This document shows positions 8,447 through 17,462 of a DNA stretch of 64,000 bases, piece by piece; the first letter of the stretch is position 1; each line of letters begins with the position of its first letter. A model generated the notes under the pieces. It did not search any database and was not told the origin of the DNA. It saw only the letters and a list, made by a program, of their open reading frames with translations. Source of the stretch: Microbacterium sp. 10M-3C3 (GTDB lineage Bacteria > Actinomycetota > Actinomycetes > Actinomycetales > Microbacteriaceae); contig NZ_CP034245.1 of assembly GCF_003931875.1 (NCBI RefSeq), positions 3,323,847-3,387,846 of the forward strand. Reading direction: 5' to 3'. Made by a program: the position numbers and the translations under genes.

Positions 8447-9072
8447 GCGTCCACCTCCGTGCGGTCGTTCGCGACGACCGCGTCCTTGCGCGGCGAGAAG
8501 CCGGCGATCCCGAGGAACACCGCGACGATCGCGGCGTAGCCGCCGAAGATGCCGACGGCGATGACCGTGCCGGTCAGCGTGAAGGTGCCGGCGCCCTCGA
8601 CCGAGTAATTGAGCGCGTATCCCGCCGGCACGACCGCGGTGCCCGCGGCCAGCACGAGCGTCAGCACGCCGATCGTCATGGCGTCGCGCGGCGACTCCGC
8701 GCCCAGGGCGGCACGGCGTGCGCGGATGCCCGCGAGCAGCTCGACGAGGCCCGTGACCGCCGCCCACGTGATCACGAGCGCGAAGAACAGCGCCGTCGAC
8801 CGCCACGGCGTGACGCCCGCGACCATGCCGGCGGCCAGGTCGAGCGCGCCGAGGAGGATCGGCACGGCGCGGCGGCCAGCCGGGAACGCCAGCCACGCCG
8901 CCAGCACGAATACGAGGCCGGTCGCGATCGAGAAACCACTGAAGATCGCGAGGCCGACCGCCGCGGAGTGGTCGGGCGAGAACGTGACCATGACGGCGGC
9001 CAGCGCCGCGAAGAGCGCACGGGCGAGCTGCAGGTGGCGCGGCTCGAAGGCGCGAGGAGGTGTGGTGGTCAC
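8443..9072 (-). CDS. multi-spanning membrane protein, DUF308/HdeD-like
   Basis: 209 residues with about six membrane helices grouped as two triplets, separated by a basic loop RARRAALGAESPRD. The pattern resembles DUF308/HdeD proteins, whose function in actinobacteria is unknown. The GTG start (VTTTPPRAFEP) was chosen because the preceding frame is not membrane-protein-like and belongs antisense to the alcohol dehydrogenase. Translationally coupled to the small membrane protein downstream. Confidence 0.65.
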   Translation of the reverse strand: MTTTPPRAFEPRHLQLARALFAALAAVMVTFSPDHSAAVGLAIFSGFSIATGLVFVLAAWLAFPAGRRAVPILLGALDLAAGMVAGVTPWRSTALFFALVITWAAVTGLVELLAGIRARRAALGAESPRDAMTIGVLTLVLAAGTAVVPAGYALNYSVEGAGTFTLTGTVIAVGIFGGYAAIVAVFLGIAGFSPRKDAVVANDRTEVDA

Positions 9073-9215
9073 GGCAGGTTCCGATGGAGCGTCAGGCGGA
9101 CACCCCAGTCTACGTCCGCGCCCGTGCGGGCTCTCTCGACGCCGAGCGACACCGCCCGATCGAGGGCGCGGCGGCGCGCAGCATCGGGATGCGGCAGCAG
9201 CCGCCCCGCGGACCC

Positions 9216-10253
9216 TCAGCGGCGCGGGTCGATCATCGTCATGCCGGTCGGCGACGCGGCGCCGACGCCGGGCAGGAGCGCCGCGGCCTCCTCGAGGCCC
9301 ACGACGCGGTCGACGAGCTCGTCCGGGCGCAGCGTGCCCGCGGCGATGAGCGCGAGCATGCCGGGGTAGTCGGCCGCGGACATGCCGTGGCTCCCGAGCA
9401 GGTCGAGTTCCCACGCGATCGCGCGCGCCATCGGCATCGGGGTCAGTCCGTCGTCGGACGGCAGCAGGCCGACCTGCACGTGCCGTCCGCGGCGGCGGAG
9501 GCTCAGGACCGCGTCCGCCGCGGTCTGCGGATGCCCGACGGCGTCGACCGCGACGTGCGCGCCGCCGGTGAGTTCGTGGACCCGGGCCGCCACGTCCGAC
9601 CCGTCCGACAGCAGTCCGTGCTCCGCACCGAGGCGCTCGGCGAGCCCGAGCGCCGCCGGCGTGCGGTCGATCGCGATCGGGCGCGCGCCGAGGGCGGCCG
9701 CGATCATCACGGCGCTGAGTCCGACCCCGCCGGCGCCCACGACGGCGACCCATTCGCCCGGCTGCACCTCCGCCCGGGCGGTGAGAGCGCGGTAGGCGGT
9801 GGCGAAGCGGCATCCGAGAGCCGCCGCGGCCTCGTACGACACGTCGTCGGGAATCGCAACGAGGTTCGTGTCGGCGGCGTGGAGCGCGACGAGCTCGGCG
9901 AACGAGCCGTCGTGCGTGAACCCGGGCTGCTGCTGGTTCGGGCACACCTGCGCGTCGCCGGCGCGGCACCACTCGCACGCGCCGCATCCGCATACGAACG
10001 GCACCGTCACCCGATCGCCGACCCCCCACCGCTCGACGCCCGCGCCGACCGCGTGGACGACGCCCGCCAGCTCGTGCCCGGGGATGTGCGGCACGGTGAT
10101 GTCGTCGTCGTGTCCGGCCCACGCGTGCCAGTCACTGCGGCACAGACCGGTCGCCATGACGCGCACGACCACTCCGCCGTCGGGCGCCGCAGGGTCGGCG
10201 ACCTCCCGCACCTCGAGCGGTCCGCCGATCGTGTTCATGATCATCGCGCGCAC
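9216..10253 (-). CDS. zinc-dependent alcohol dehydrogenase
   Basis: 345-residue medium-chain dehydrogenase. Catalytic zinc ligands are C38 (GLCRSDW) and H60-E61 (PGHELAG); structural zinc cysteines are C90, C93, C96 and C104. The Rossmann motif GAGGVGLS follows at about 173. It oxidises alcohols to aldehydes or the reverse with NAD(P); the substrate cannot be read from sequence. The GTG start giving VRAMIMNTIGG matches the usual MRA beginning of the family; an ATG three codons later is possible. Confidence 0.88.
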   Translation of the reverse strand: MRAMIMNTIGGPLEVREVADPAAPDGGVVVRVMATGLCRSDWHAWAGHDDDITVPHIPGHELAGVVHAVGAGVERWGVGDRVTVPFVCGCGACEWCRAGDAQVCPNQQQPGFTHDGSFAELVALHAADTNLVAIPDDVSYEAAAALGCRFATAYRALTARAEVQPGEWVAVVGAGGVGLSAVMIAAALGARPIAIDRTPAALGLAERLGAEHGLLSDGSDVAARVHELTGGAHVAVDAVGHPQTAADAVLSLRRRGRHVQVGLLPSDDGLTPMPMARAIAWELDLLGSHGMSAADYPGMLALIAAGTLRPDELVDRVVGLEEAAALLPGVGAASPTGMTMIDPRR

Positions 10254-10308
10254 CCGCCCACGGTACGCGGTCCTCGCCGGCGGTCGTCGGCCCGCCGCCC
10301 GTTGCTTC

Positions 10309-10389
10309 CTCAGGAGATTCGGGACGGACGCGGGCTCGATCCGCGTGATTCCGTGCGACGGCGCGCCGCCGCATCCGGAATCTCCTGAG
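10309..10389. repeat. long intergenic palindrome, CTCAGGAGATTC type
   Basis: Perfect 12 bp arms CTCAGGAGATTC (10309-10320) and GAATCTCCTGAG (10378-10389) around a 57-base GC-rich loop. It lies between two genes transcribed leftward, so it is 5' of the dehydrogenase and just beyond the 3' end of nothing on the plus strand. There is no T-tract, which argues against a simple intrinsic terminator. Confidence 0.7.
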
Positions 10390-10502
10390 AAACGAACCAG
10401 CGAGGCGGGGTCAGACCGGCGGCGGCGCGCCACCGACGCCGGCGGGCGTCGGCCGGGTGGATGCGGCCCCGGGAGGCCGCACCGGTCCGGCGGCCGGCCG
10501 GG

Positions 10503-11633
10503 TCAGCCGAGCGGGACGGCGAGCAACCGATCGTCGCCGGGGGCGGGCTGCCCGCGTCCGTCGGTGTTGTTCGTGAGCATCCACAAGGCGCGGTCGGGCC
10601 CGACGGCGACGTCGCGCAGACGCCCGGACTCGCCCGCGAAGTACTCCGCCGAGGTCGTGGGATCGGCCACCGGGATGCTGCGCAGCACCCGCCCGCGCAG
10701 GTTCGCGACGAAGATCGTCCCGCCGGCGATCGCGATGCCACTCGGGCTCGCCTCGTCCGGATTCCACTGCTGCACCGGGTCGATGTACGCGGGATCGCCC
10801 GCCGAGCCCTCGACCTCGGGCCAGCCGTAGTTGCCGCCCGCGGTGATGATGTTGAGCTCGTCCCACGTGTCCTGCCCCAACTCGGCGGCGAACATCGTCC
10901 CGTCGGCGGCCCACGCGATGCCCTGCGGGTTGCGGTGCCCGAGGCTGTAGACGAGCGATCCGGGGATCGGGTTGTCGGCCGGCACGTCGCCGTCGGGCGT
11001 CATCCGCAGGATCTTGCCCGACAGGCTCGCGGGATCCTGCGCGGCGGCCCGGTTCTGCGCGTCGCCGACCGTCGCGTAGAGCATCCCGTCGGGGCCGAAC
11101 GCGATCCGACCGCCGTTGTGCGTGGCGTTGGCCGGGATGCCGTCGAGGATCGTCTCGGGCTGTCCGAGCACCCGTGCGCCGTTGTCGAAGCGCAGCGGGA
11201 AGCGCTGGATGCGATTCCCGTCCGCACTCGTCGAGTAGGCGTACAGCGCGTCCGCGCCGTCCTCCTCGCGCGCGGCGAGACCGAGCAGGCCCGACTCGCC
11301 GCGGTGCACGACGCCCTCGACGGTGCCGACGACCCGCGTGCCACCGCCCACGAGCTCGAGGATCTCCCCCGAGTCGCGGCTGCTCACGAAAACGGCGTCG
11401 CCCGCGAACGCGATCGACCATGGCGCGGCGAGATCCCGCGCCAGCTCGACGGGCTCACCGGCGGGGAGCACGGGGGCGGCGGACGTCGGCGAGGCGGATG
11501 CGGCGGCGTCGGGCGTGTACGTCGCGGTCTGCCGCGGCATGGCCGGCGCCGCGCTGCATCCGGCCACGAGCGCCACCGCGGCGAGTCCGCCGAGAAGCGG
11601 GGCGAGGCGGCGCGTGCGGACCGGCACCGTCAC
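10503..11633 (-). CDS. PQQ-dependent sugar dehydrogenase-like lipoprotein (beta propeller)
   Basis: 376 residues. An N-terminal lipoprotein signal (basic start, hydrophobic core, lipobox LVAGC) puts it on the outer face of the membrane. The rest is a GSDH-type beta propeller with APWSIAF, HRGESGLLGLA, THNGGRIAFGPDGMLY, LGHRNPQGIAW and ELGQDTWDELN, typical of soluble glucose/aldose dehydrogenase homologues. Many such actinobacterial proteins have no proven PQQ activity. The GTG start overlaps the dehydrogenase stop (GTGA), giving a two-gene operon. Confidence 0.85.
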   Translation of the reverse strand: MTVPVRTRRLAPLLGGLAAVALVAGCSAAPAMPRQTATYTPDAAASASPTSAAPVLPAGEPVELARDLAAPWSIAFAGDAVFVSSRDSGEILELVGGGTRVVGTVEGVVHRGESGLLGLAAREEDGADALYAYSTSADGNRIQRFPLRFDNGARVLGQPETILDGIPANATHNGGRIAFGPDGMLYATVGDAQNRAAAQDPASLSGKILRMTPDGDVPADNPIPGSLVYSLGHRNPQGIAWAADGTMFAAELGQDTWDELNIITAGGNYGWPEVEGSAGDPAYIDPVQQWNPDEASPSGIAIAGGTIFVANLRGRVLRSIPVADPTTSAEYFAGESGRLRDVAVGPDRALWMLTNNTDGRGQPAPGDDRLLAVPLG

Positions 11634-12649
11634 ACCTCGAGGAGGACCTTCGTCGCCCGACGCTCGTCCATCGCCCGGTAGCCCTCCGCGGCGTCGGCGA
11701 GCGGCAGCGCGAGGTCGAACACGGCGCCGGGGTCGATCGTGCGCTCTTCGATGAGGCGGATGAGCTCGGGCAGGTACTGCCGCACCGGCGCGGGGCCGCC
11801 ATGGAGGTGGACGCCCGAGCGGAACAGCTGCGTGCCGTCGATCGTGACGTCGTGCGAGACGCCGACGAAGCCGACATGACCACCCGCGCGGGTGGAGCGC
11901 AGCGCCTGGTCCATCGACCCCTGGGTGCCGACGGCCTCGATGACCGAGTGGGCGCCGAGGCCGTCGGTGAGGTCCTTGACGCGCGCCACGCCCTCGTCGC
12001 CGCGCTCGGCGACGATGTCGGTCGCCCCGAAGCGGCGAGCGAGCTCCTGCCGGTCGGCGTGCCGCGACATCGCGATGATGCGCTCCGCGCCGAGCTGCTT
12101 CGCGGCGAGCACGCCGAGGAGCCCGACCGCGCCGTCGCCGACGACCGCGACGGTCTTGCCCGGACCCGCCTCGGCGGCCACCGCGGCGAACCACCCCGTG
12201 CCGAGCACGTCGGATGCGGCCAGCAGCGCCGGAACGAGGTCGGCGGCGGGCCGTCCGGAGGTCGCGACGAGCGTGCCGTCGGCCAGCGGAATGCGGGCGT
12301 ACTCGGCCTGCGTGCCGATCGTGCCCATCGGCACGCGGTGGATGCAGTGCGTCTGGTAGCCGGCGCGGCAGATCGCGCACGTGTTGTCGGAGGCGAAGAA
12401 CGACCCGACGACGAAGTCCCCGACCCGCACGCTCGACACCTCGGACCCGACCTCGACGACCTCGCCGACGTACTCGTGCCCCATGGGGGCGTGGTCGACG
12501 CGATCGGCGCCGCGGTAGGGCCACAGGTCGCTGCCGCAGATGCACGTCGCAGCCAGGCGGATCACCGCATCCGTCGGCTGCTCGATGCGCGGGTCGGGGC
12601 GCTCCTCGACGCGCACGTCGCCAGGTCCGTACATGATCACTCCGCGCAC
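11630..12649 (-). CDS. zinc-dependent alcohol dehydrogenase, threonine/sorbitol-type
   Basis: 339-residue medium-chain dehydrogenase. CICGSDLWPYRG holds catalytic C38, and GHEYVGEV holds H/E. The structural lobe SDNTCAICRAGYQTHC shows three cysteines. The nucleotide-binding turn is VVGDGAVGLLG. It is closest in look to NAD(P)-dependent zinc dehydrogenases of broad substrate range. Upstream of, and coupled to, the lipoprotein sugar dehydrogenase, so both may process the same polyol or sugar at different sides of the membrane; that link is inference. Confidence 0.88.
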   Translation of the reverse strand: MRGVIMYGPGDVRVEERPDPRIEQPTDAVIRLAATCICGSDLWPYRGADRVDHAPMGHEYVGEVVEVGSEVSSVRVGDFVVGSFFASDNTCAICRAGYQTHCIHRVPMGTIGTQAEYARIPLADGTLVATSGRPAADLVPALLAASDVLGTGWFAAVAAEAGPGKTVAVVGDGAVGLLGVLAAKQLGAERIIAMSRHADRQELARRFGATDIVAERGDEGVARVKDLTDGLGAHSVIEAVGTQGSMDQALRSTRAGGHVGFVGVSHDVTIDGTQLFRSGVHLHGGPAPVRQYLPELIRLIEERTIDPGAVFDLALPLADAAEGYRAMDERRATKVLLEV

Positions 12650-12739
12650 CGCGCCGTCCTTCCCTCCGGGGTCGCTCGCCGACCCTCGTCAGTCTGCGCG
12701 CCCGCGCTCACCTCCGGAACCCCTTCCCCTGCCCCGTTC

Positions 12740-12796
12740 ACTCGTCGTATATGCCCCGCCCGGACGCCCTTGCGGCGCCATATACGCCGAGCGAGC
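12740..12796. repeat. intergenic palindrome, TATATGCC/GAGCGA family, copy 1
   Basis: Left arm ACTCGTCGTATATGCC (12740-12755) pairs imperfectly with GCCATATACGCCGAGCGA (from 12777). A second member of the same family lies at 14631-14691, so the two copies stand on either side of the HTH regulator/SDR pair. The TATATG steps stand out in otherwise GC-rich DNA. The rest of 12650-12889 shows no gene. Confidence 0.7.
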
Positions 12797-12889
12797 GGTC
12801 GACGGCGAGGCGGCCGGGCGCGGAGGGGGCGGGCGCGGAACGGCCGGCGCGGGGCGTGCGGCGGGCGGCGGGCGGCGGTGCGGCGGGCG

Positions 12890-13738
12890 TCAGCGGCCGG
12901 GGGCGAGTTGCTGCGTGCCGAGCACGGCGAGCAGGCGCAGCTTCTCCTCGGCCTCACTGCGCGGCTCGGGCGTGAGCACGAGGAGCGCCTGCGCGCGGTC
13001 GTCGGTGAACAGCACCTGACAGTCCACCTCGATCGCGCCGACCTCCGGATGCAGCAGCACCTTGTGGTCGGCGAACCGCTGCGCCACCTCCTGCCGCTCC
13101 CACAGCCCCGCGAACTCCGCGCTGCGCGCCTGCAGCGCCGCGGCGAGCTCGCCGGCGACCGACGCCGGGCCGAGTGTGCCGTAGGCGGCGCGCAGACCCG
13201 CGACGATAGCGCGACTCTGCCGGTCACGGTCGTCTTCCGGGTAGTGCGCGCGCTCGGTCGCCGGCTCGACGAACCAGCGCCACGCCTCGAACCGGCCCCA
13301 GCCGTCGCGGGCGACGTGGTCGCCGAGGAGCGCGACCGACAGCGGGTTCTGCAGCAGCGTCTCGCCCACGTGCGAGATGATCAGCGCCGGCGTGTCGGAC
13401 AGGCGGTCGAACACGCGTTGCAGCGCCGGGGCGACGTGGTCGGCGCCGCCGAGCCGGTCGGGCACGGCCTGCCCCGCCATGCGGTAGAGGTAGTCGCGCT
13501 CGTCCACGCTCAGCCGCAGCGCGCGGGCGAGCGCCGCGAGCATCTGCGTGCTCGGCTGCGGCCCGCGCTGCTGCTCGAGCCGCGTGTAGTAGTCGGTCGA
13601 CATCGTCGCGAGGGTCGCGACCTCCTCGCGGCGCAGCCCGGCCGTGCGCCGGCGCGGCCCCGCCGACAGCCCGACGTCGGCCGGATGCAGCGCCTCGCGG
13701 CGAGCGTGGAGGAAGTCGGCGAGCGCGGCACGGTCCAT
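12890..13738 (-). CDS. helix-turn-helix regulator with MmyB-like ligand-binding domain
   Basis: 282 residues. Residues ~1-85 form an XRE-type HTH (LHARREALHPADVGL, GLRREEVATLATMSTDYYTRLEQQRG), and residues ~105-280 match the MmyB-like/PAS-type ligand domain found in actinobacterial regulators beside SDR genes. It is divergent from the SDR gene across 100 bp and most likely represses it. The inducer is not evident. Confidence 0.88.
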   Translation of the reverse strand: MDRAALADFLHARREALHPADVGLSAGPRRRTAGLRREEVATLATMSTDYYTRLEQQRGPQPSTQMLAALARALRLSVDERDYLYRMAGQAVPDRLGGADHVAPALQRVFDRLSDTPALIISHVGETLLQNPLSVALLGDHVARDGWGRFEAWRWFVEPATERAHYPEDDRDRQSRAIVAGLRAAYGTLGPASVAGELAAALQARSAEFAGLWERQEVAQRFADHKVLLHPEVGAIEVDCQVLFTDDRAQALLVLTPEPRSEAEEKLRLLAVLGTQQLAPGR

Positions 13739-13838
13739 GGCTCCATCCTCGCGGGCCGCCGCCTGCTCAGCCAGGGATCGCGACTCCCCCGATGAACGCT
13801 CCCTGGAGGCCACCCGGCCCGGCGCGAAGACTCGGGGC

Positions 13839-14603
13839 ATGCGAATCAGCGGAAACACCATCTTCATCCCCGGGGCGACCAGCGGCATCGGGCTCGCCCT
13901 CGCCACGCGTCTCCACGACGCCGGCAACACCGTCATCGTCGGCGGCCGCCGGGAGGAGCTGCTCGCGGAGATCGCGGCGCAGCATCCGGGCATCGACACC
14001 GTGCGCATCGACACCACCGACGCCGACTCGATCGCCGCCGCCTCCGCCGACGTGCTCGCGCGGCATCCCGGGCTGAACGTCGTGATCGCCATGGCCGGCA
14101 TCATGCGGGTCGAAAACTGGCCCGCCGGCGGCTTCCGGCACGACGCGGAGGACATCGTCACGACGAACCTCCTCGGCCCCATCCGTCTGATCGACGTGTT
14201 CCTGCCGCATCTGCTGGCGCAGCCGGATGCGACGCTCATGACGGTCTCGTCGGGCCTCGCGTTCGTGCCGCTGCGGGTCACGCCGACGTACAACGCCACG
14301 AAGGCGGCCATCCACATGCTCAGCGAGACGCTGCGCCTCCAGCTGGCCGGCACGAGCGTGCGGGTCGTCGAACTCGAGCCGCCGTCGGTCGCGACCGACC
14401 TCATGCCCGGCCAGCGCGACAGCGACTTCGCGATGCCGCTCGACGCCTTCGCCGACGAGGTCCTGACGATCCTGCGCGAGCGTCCCGACGTGACGGAGGT
14501 GCAGGTGGAGCGCGTGAAGTTCCTGCGGTATGCGGAGCAGCGCGGCGACTACCCCGACGTCGTCGCGACCCTCAACGCCGCCGACCCGCACGCCGCCGCC
14601 TGA
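13839..14603 (+). CDS. short-chain dehydrogenase/reductase
   Basis: 254 residues. Cofactor motif GATSGIG (about 13-19); catalytic S in VSSGLAF and YNATK (Tyr-x3-Lys). The helix after ELEPPSVATDL and a C-terminal LRYAEQRGDYPDVVATLN are typical of DltE-like oxidoreductases often regulated by the adjacent MmyB-type HTH protein. NAD(P)-dependent; substrate unknown. ATG chosen at MRISGNT because upstream codons overlap the divergent regulator's promoter. Confidence 0.9.
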   Translation: MRISGNTIFIPGATSGIGLALATRLHDAGNTVIVGGRREELLAEIAAQHPGIDTVRIDTTDADSIAAASADVLARHPGLNVVIAMAGIMRVENWPAGGFRHDAEDIVTTNLLGPIRLIDVFLPHLLAQPDATLMTVSSGLAFVPLRVTPTYNATKAAIHMLSETLRLQLAGTSVRVVELEPPSVATDLMPGQRDSDFAMPLDAFADEVLTILRERPDVTEVQVERVKFLRYAEQRGDYPDVVATLNAADPHAAA

Positions 14604-14630
14604 CACCCCGTCGCACCTCCGCTCGTCCCT

Positions 14631-14691
14631 GTTCGCTCGTCTGATATGCCGCCCCCGAGCCGCGGCGGAGGGCGATATACGCCGAGCGAAC
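14631..14691. repeat. intergenic palindrome, TATATGCC/GAGCGA family, copy 2
   Basis: Left arm GTTCGCTCGTCTGATATGCC (14631-14650) pairs with GGCGATATACGCCGAGCGAA (14671-14690). It lies between the convergent SDR and GH13 genes. It shares the GCTCG-ATATGCC / GATATACGCCGAGCGA layout with 12740-12796 and could act as a bidirectional terminator, though no T-run is present. Confidence 0.75.
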
Positions 14692-14701
14692 GGGGAGAGG
14701 A

Positions 14702-16507
14702 TCACGCGGGGGCGAGCCACACGGTCGACTCGCCGGGCACGCGCACCGCGGACGCGGCGGACTCGGACGCGGCGGACTCGGATGCGTCAGGCCCGGACGC
14801 GGCGGACTCGGATGCGTCAGGCCCGGACGCGGCGGGCCCCGACGCCTCACCTCCCGACGCCTCACCTCCCGACGCCGCATCCCCGGTCGCCAGCACCACG
14901 GCGCGACCCGCGGCTTCGAGGGTGTACGGCTCGGTACCGAAGTTGGTCACGACCTCCCAGCCGTTCGGGCGGACGTAGTGGAGCACGTCATCGCGGCCGG
15001 TCTCGAGCCAGTCGAGGCGCTCTTCGGCGAGGAGCGCGTGCCGCGCGGCGAGGGCCCGGCGGTACAGCGACAGCGTCGAGGCAGGGTCCTCCTCTTCCGC
15101 ATCGACCGCGTACGAAGCGAACCAGTCCGGCTGCGGCAAGTGGGCGCCACCCGCGCCGAAGCCGAACGCCGGCGCGTGCACCCGCCACGGCAACGGCACG
15201 CGGCATCCGTCCCGCCCGATCTCCGCACCGCCGGAGCGGAAGAACGTCGGGTCCTGCCGCGCGTCCGCCTCGAGTCCGGCGACCTCCGGAAGCCCGAGCT
15301 CCTCGCCTTGGTACAGGTAGGTCGAGCCGGGCAGGCCGAGCACGAACGTCGTCGCCGCCCGCGCGCGGCGCAGGCCGCGCGCCACGTCGAGCCGGTCGGC
15401 CGGGCCGCCCGCGAGGAGCCACGCCGCGGCGCGCTGCGTCGGCCGGCCACCATCGGACGGGGCGGGGGCGAGGCCGTACCGCGTCGCGTGTCGCACGACG
15501 TCGTGGTTGGACAGCACCCACGTGCTCGACGAGCCCGACTGCGCGGCGAGCGCCAGGTTGTCGCTCACGATGCGCCGGAACGTCGGCCCGTCGAATTCCG
15601 CCTCGAGCAGGTCGAAGTTGAACGCCTGGCCGAGACTCTCGGGCCGCGCGTACAGGTGCACGCGCGACGAGTCCACCCACGCCTCGGCCACGGCGGTGCG
15701 CGGCGGGTCGTAGGAGTCGAACACGGCGCGCCACTCGGCGTACACCTCGTGCACGTCGTCGCGGTCGACGAGCGGATGGTTGCCGTCGCGGGGGATGAGC
15801 TCCAGCTGGGCGCGCGAGGGGAGCGGCTCGGTCAGGTCCTTCGTCAGCATGTGAGCGACATCGATGCGGAACCCGTCGACTCCGCGGTCGGCCCAGAAGC
15901 GCAGCGTGCGCACGAAGTCGGCGCGCACGTCGGCGTTGTCCCAGTTGAGGTCAGGCTGCTCGCGCGCGAAGTTGTGGAGGTACCACTGCCCGTCGGCGAC
16001 GCGCTCCCACGCCGATCCGCCGAACACCGACACCCAGTCGGTGGGCGGCTCCGACCCGTCGGGGCCCGTGCCGTCGCGGAAGATGTACCGTTCGCGCGCG
16101 GGTGATCCCGGAACGGCCGCGAGGGCCTCCTGGAACCACGCGTGCCGGTCGGACGTGTGATTGGGCACGATGTCCACCACCACGCGGATGCCGCGGGCGT
16201 GCAGCGCCGCCAGCATCTCGTCGAAGTCGGCGAGCGACCCCAGGCGCGGGTCGACGTCGCGGTAGTCGGCGACGTCGTAGCCGCCGTCGGCGAGCTCGGA
16301 CGGATAGAACGGGCTGAGCCACACCGCGTCCACCCCGAGCTCGCTCAGGTAGTCCGCGCGCGCGGTGACCCCCGGGATGTCACCGAGTCCGTCGCCGTTC
16401 GTGTCGGCGAAGCTGCGGGGGTAGACCTGGTAGACGACGGCCTGGCGCCACCACGGCGGGGCCTGGTCGGCGGCATCGTCGCGGACGAGGGCGAGGGGGG
16501 TGGTCAC
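14702..16507 (-). CDS. GH13 alpha-glucosidase / oligo-1,6-glucosidase type
   Basis: 601 residues. TIM-barrel glycoside hydrolase: VVYQVYPRSFADTNGDGLGD, DIVPNHTSD, nucleophile D216 (GFRIDVAHM), acid/base E275 (AVAEAWV) and D336 (LSNHDVVRH). It cleaves terminal alpha-glucosidic bonds of malto- or isomalto-oligosaccharides in the cytoplasm, since there is no signal peptide. An Ala/Ser/Gly/Asp/Pro repeat segment (about 543-586) is inserted in the C-terminal beta domain, just before the final 15 residues. The GTG start follows GAAAGGA. Last gene of the sugar-uptake operon. Confidence 0.93.
   Translation of the reverse strand: MTTPLALVRDDAADQAPPWWRQAVVYQVYPRSFADTNGDGLGDIPGVTARADYLSELGVDAVWLSPFYPSELADGGYDVADYRDVDPRLGSLADFDEMLAALHARGIRVVVDIVPNHTSDRHAWFQEALAAVPGSPARERYIFRDGTGPDGSEPPTDWVSVFGGSAWERVADGQWYLHNFAREQPDLNWDNADVRADFVRTLRFWADRGVDGFRIDVAHMLTKDLTEPLPSRAQLELIPRDGNHPLVDRDDVHEVYAEWRAVFDSYDPPRTAVAEAWVDSSRVHLYARPESLGQAFNFDLLEAEFDGPTFRRIVSDNLALAAQSGSSSTWVLSNHDVVRHATRYGLAPAPSDGGRPTQRAAAWLLAGGPADRLDVARGLRRARAATTFVLGLPGSTYLYQGEELGLPEVAGLEADARQDPTFFRSGGAEIGRDGCRVPLPWRVHAPAFGFGAGGAHLPQPDWFASYAVDAEEEDPASTLSLYRRALAARHALLAEERLDWLETGRDDVLHYVRPNGWEVVTNFGTEPYTLEAAGRAVVLATGDAASGGEASGGEASGPAASGPDASESAASGPDASESAASESAASAVRVPGESTVWLAPA
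14747..14880. repeat. in-frame tandem repeats inside the GH13 gene
   Basis: A 30 bp unit beginning GATGCGTCAGGCCCG is repeated at 14781 and 14811, followed by repeats of the 15 bp unit CTCACCTCCCGACGC. Both periods are multiples of three, so reading frame is kept. They encode the low-complexity ASGGEAS / SGPDASESAA segment. Confidence 0.85.
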
Positions 16508-16547
16508 GGAACGGGTCCTTTCTCGAACGGGTGGATGCCGCGTCAGC

Positions 16548-17462
16548 TCAGCCCTTGACGGCACCCTGCGTGACGCCCTCCATGACCCATCGCTGGGTGA
16601 ACAGATAGGCGACGATCGCCGGGGCCATGGCCATGAGGTACGAGGCGAACGACACGTTGTAGTTGTTGCTGAATTGCGTCTGGAACAAGTTCTGCCGCAC
16701 CGGGAGGGTCTGCAGATCGGGGTCGGAGATGATGAGCGAGGGCATCATGAAGTCGTTCCACGCGTACAGGAACGCGAAGATGCCGACGGTCGCGCTCATG
16801 GGCGCCAGGAGCGGGAAGATCAGCCGCCAGAAGGTCTGCCACGTGCTGGCCCCGTCGATGCGCGCGCTCTCCTCCAGCTCGAGGGGGATCGAGCGCAGGA
16901 ACGCCGTGAACAGCAGCACGCTGAAGCTCAGCTGGAACATCGTGGCCAGCAGCACGACACCCACGGGGTTGTCGAGGCCGACGCGCCCGGTCAGCTGGAT
17001 CTGGGGCAGCGCGACCACGGGGAACGGGATGAACATCGCGGCGAGAAGGTAGAAGAACGACCAACGGAACAGCCGCCGGTCCCAGTTGCGCACGATCGCG
17101 TACGACGCGAACGCCGCCAGGATGATCGTCGCGGCGACGGTGCCCGCGGTGACGAACAGCGAGATGGCCGCCCCGACGGGCAAGCGCGTGAGGTTCCATG
17201 CCTGCACGAACCCCTCGAAGCTGATCGGCGCCGGCAGGGAGAACGCGTTGCCGTCCACCGCCTGGCCGGTGGTCTTGAGAGCCATCGAGATCGTGACGTA
17301 CAGCGGCAGGAGCACCGTCACGGCGCACAGCATGAGGATGATCGTCGTCGACCACGAGATGCGCTCGCGGCGCATGCGCTGCGGACGGGCGGCCGGGGTG
17401 TCGTCGGCGCGCAGCTCGACGGCGTCGGCCTGCTCGAAGGCAAGTGCGGGCTGAGTGGTCAT
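16548..17462 (-). CDS. carbohydrate ABC transporter permease, MalG type
   Basis: 304 residues, six membrane helices, with the cytoplasmic EAA loop LEESARIDGASTWQTFWRL that docks the ATPase. The long N-terminal cytoplasmic part and C-terminal TQRWVMEGVTQGAVKG are typical of MalG/UgpE-type permeases (CUT1). Works with the upstream permease and binding protein to import an oligosaccharide. No ATP-binding gene is present in the operon, so a shared MsiK-like ATPase elsewhere is expected. ATGA overlap with the upstream permease. Confidence 0.94.
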   Translation of the reverse strand: MTTQPALAFEQADAVELRADDTPAARPQRMRRERISWSTTIILMLCAVTVLLPLYVTISMALKTTGQAVDGNAFSLPAPISFEGFVQAWNLTRLPVGAAISLFVTAGTVAATIILAAFASYAIVRNWDRRLFRWSFFYLLAAMFIPFPVVALPQIQLTGRVGLDNPVGVVLLATMFQLSFSVLLFTAFLRSIPLELEESARIDGASTWQTFWRLIFPLLAPMSATVGIFAFLYAWNDFMMPSLIISDPDLQTLPVRQNLFQTQFSNNYNVSFASYLMAMAPAIVAYLFTQRWVMEGVTQGAVKG

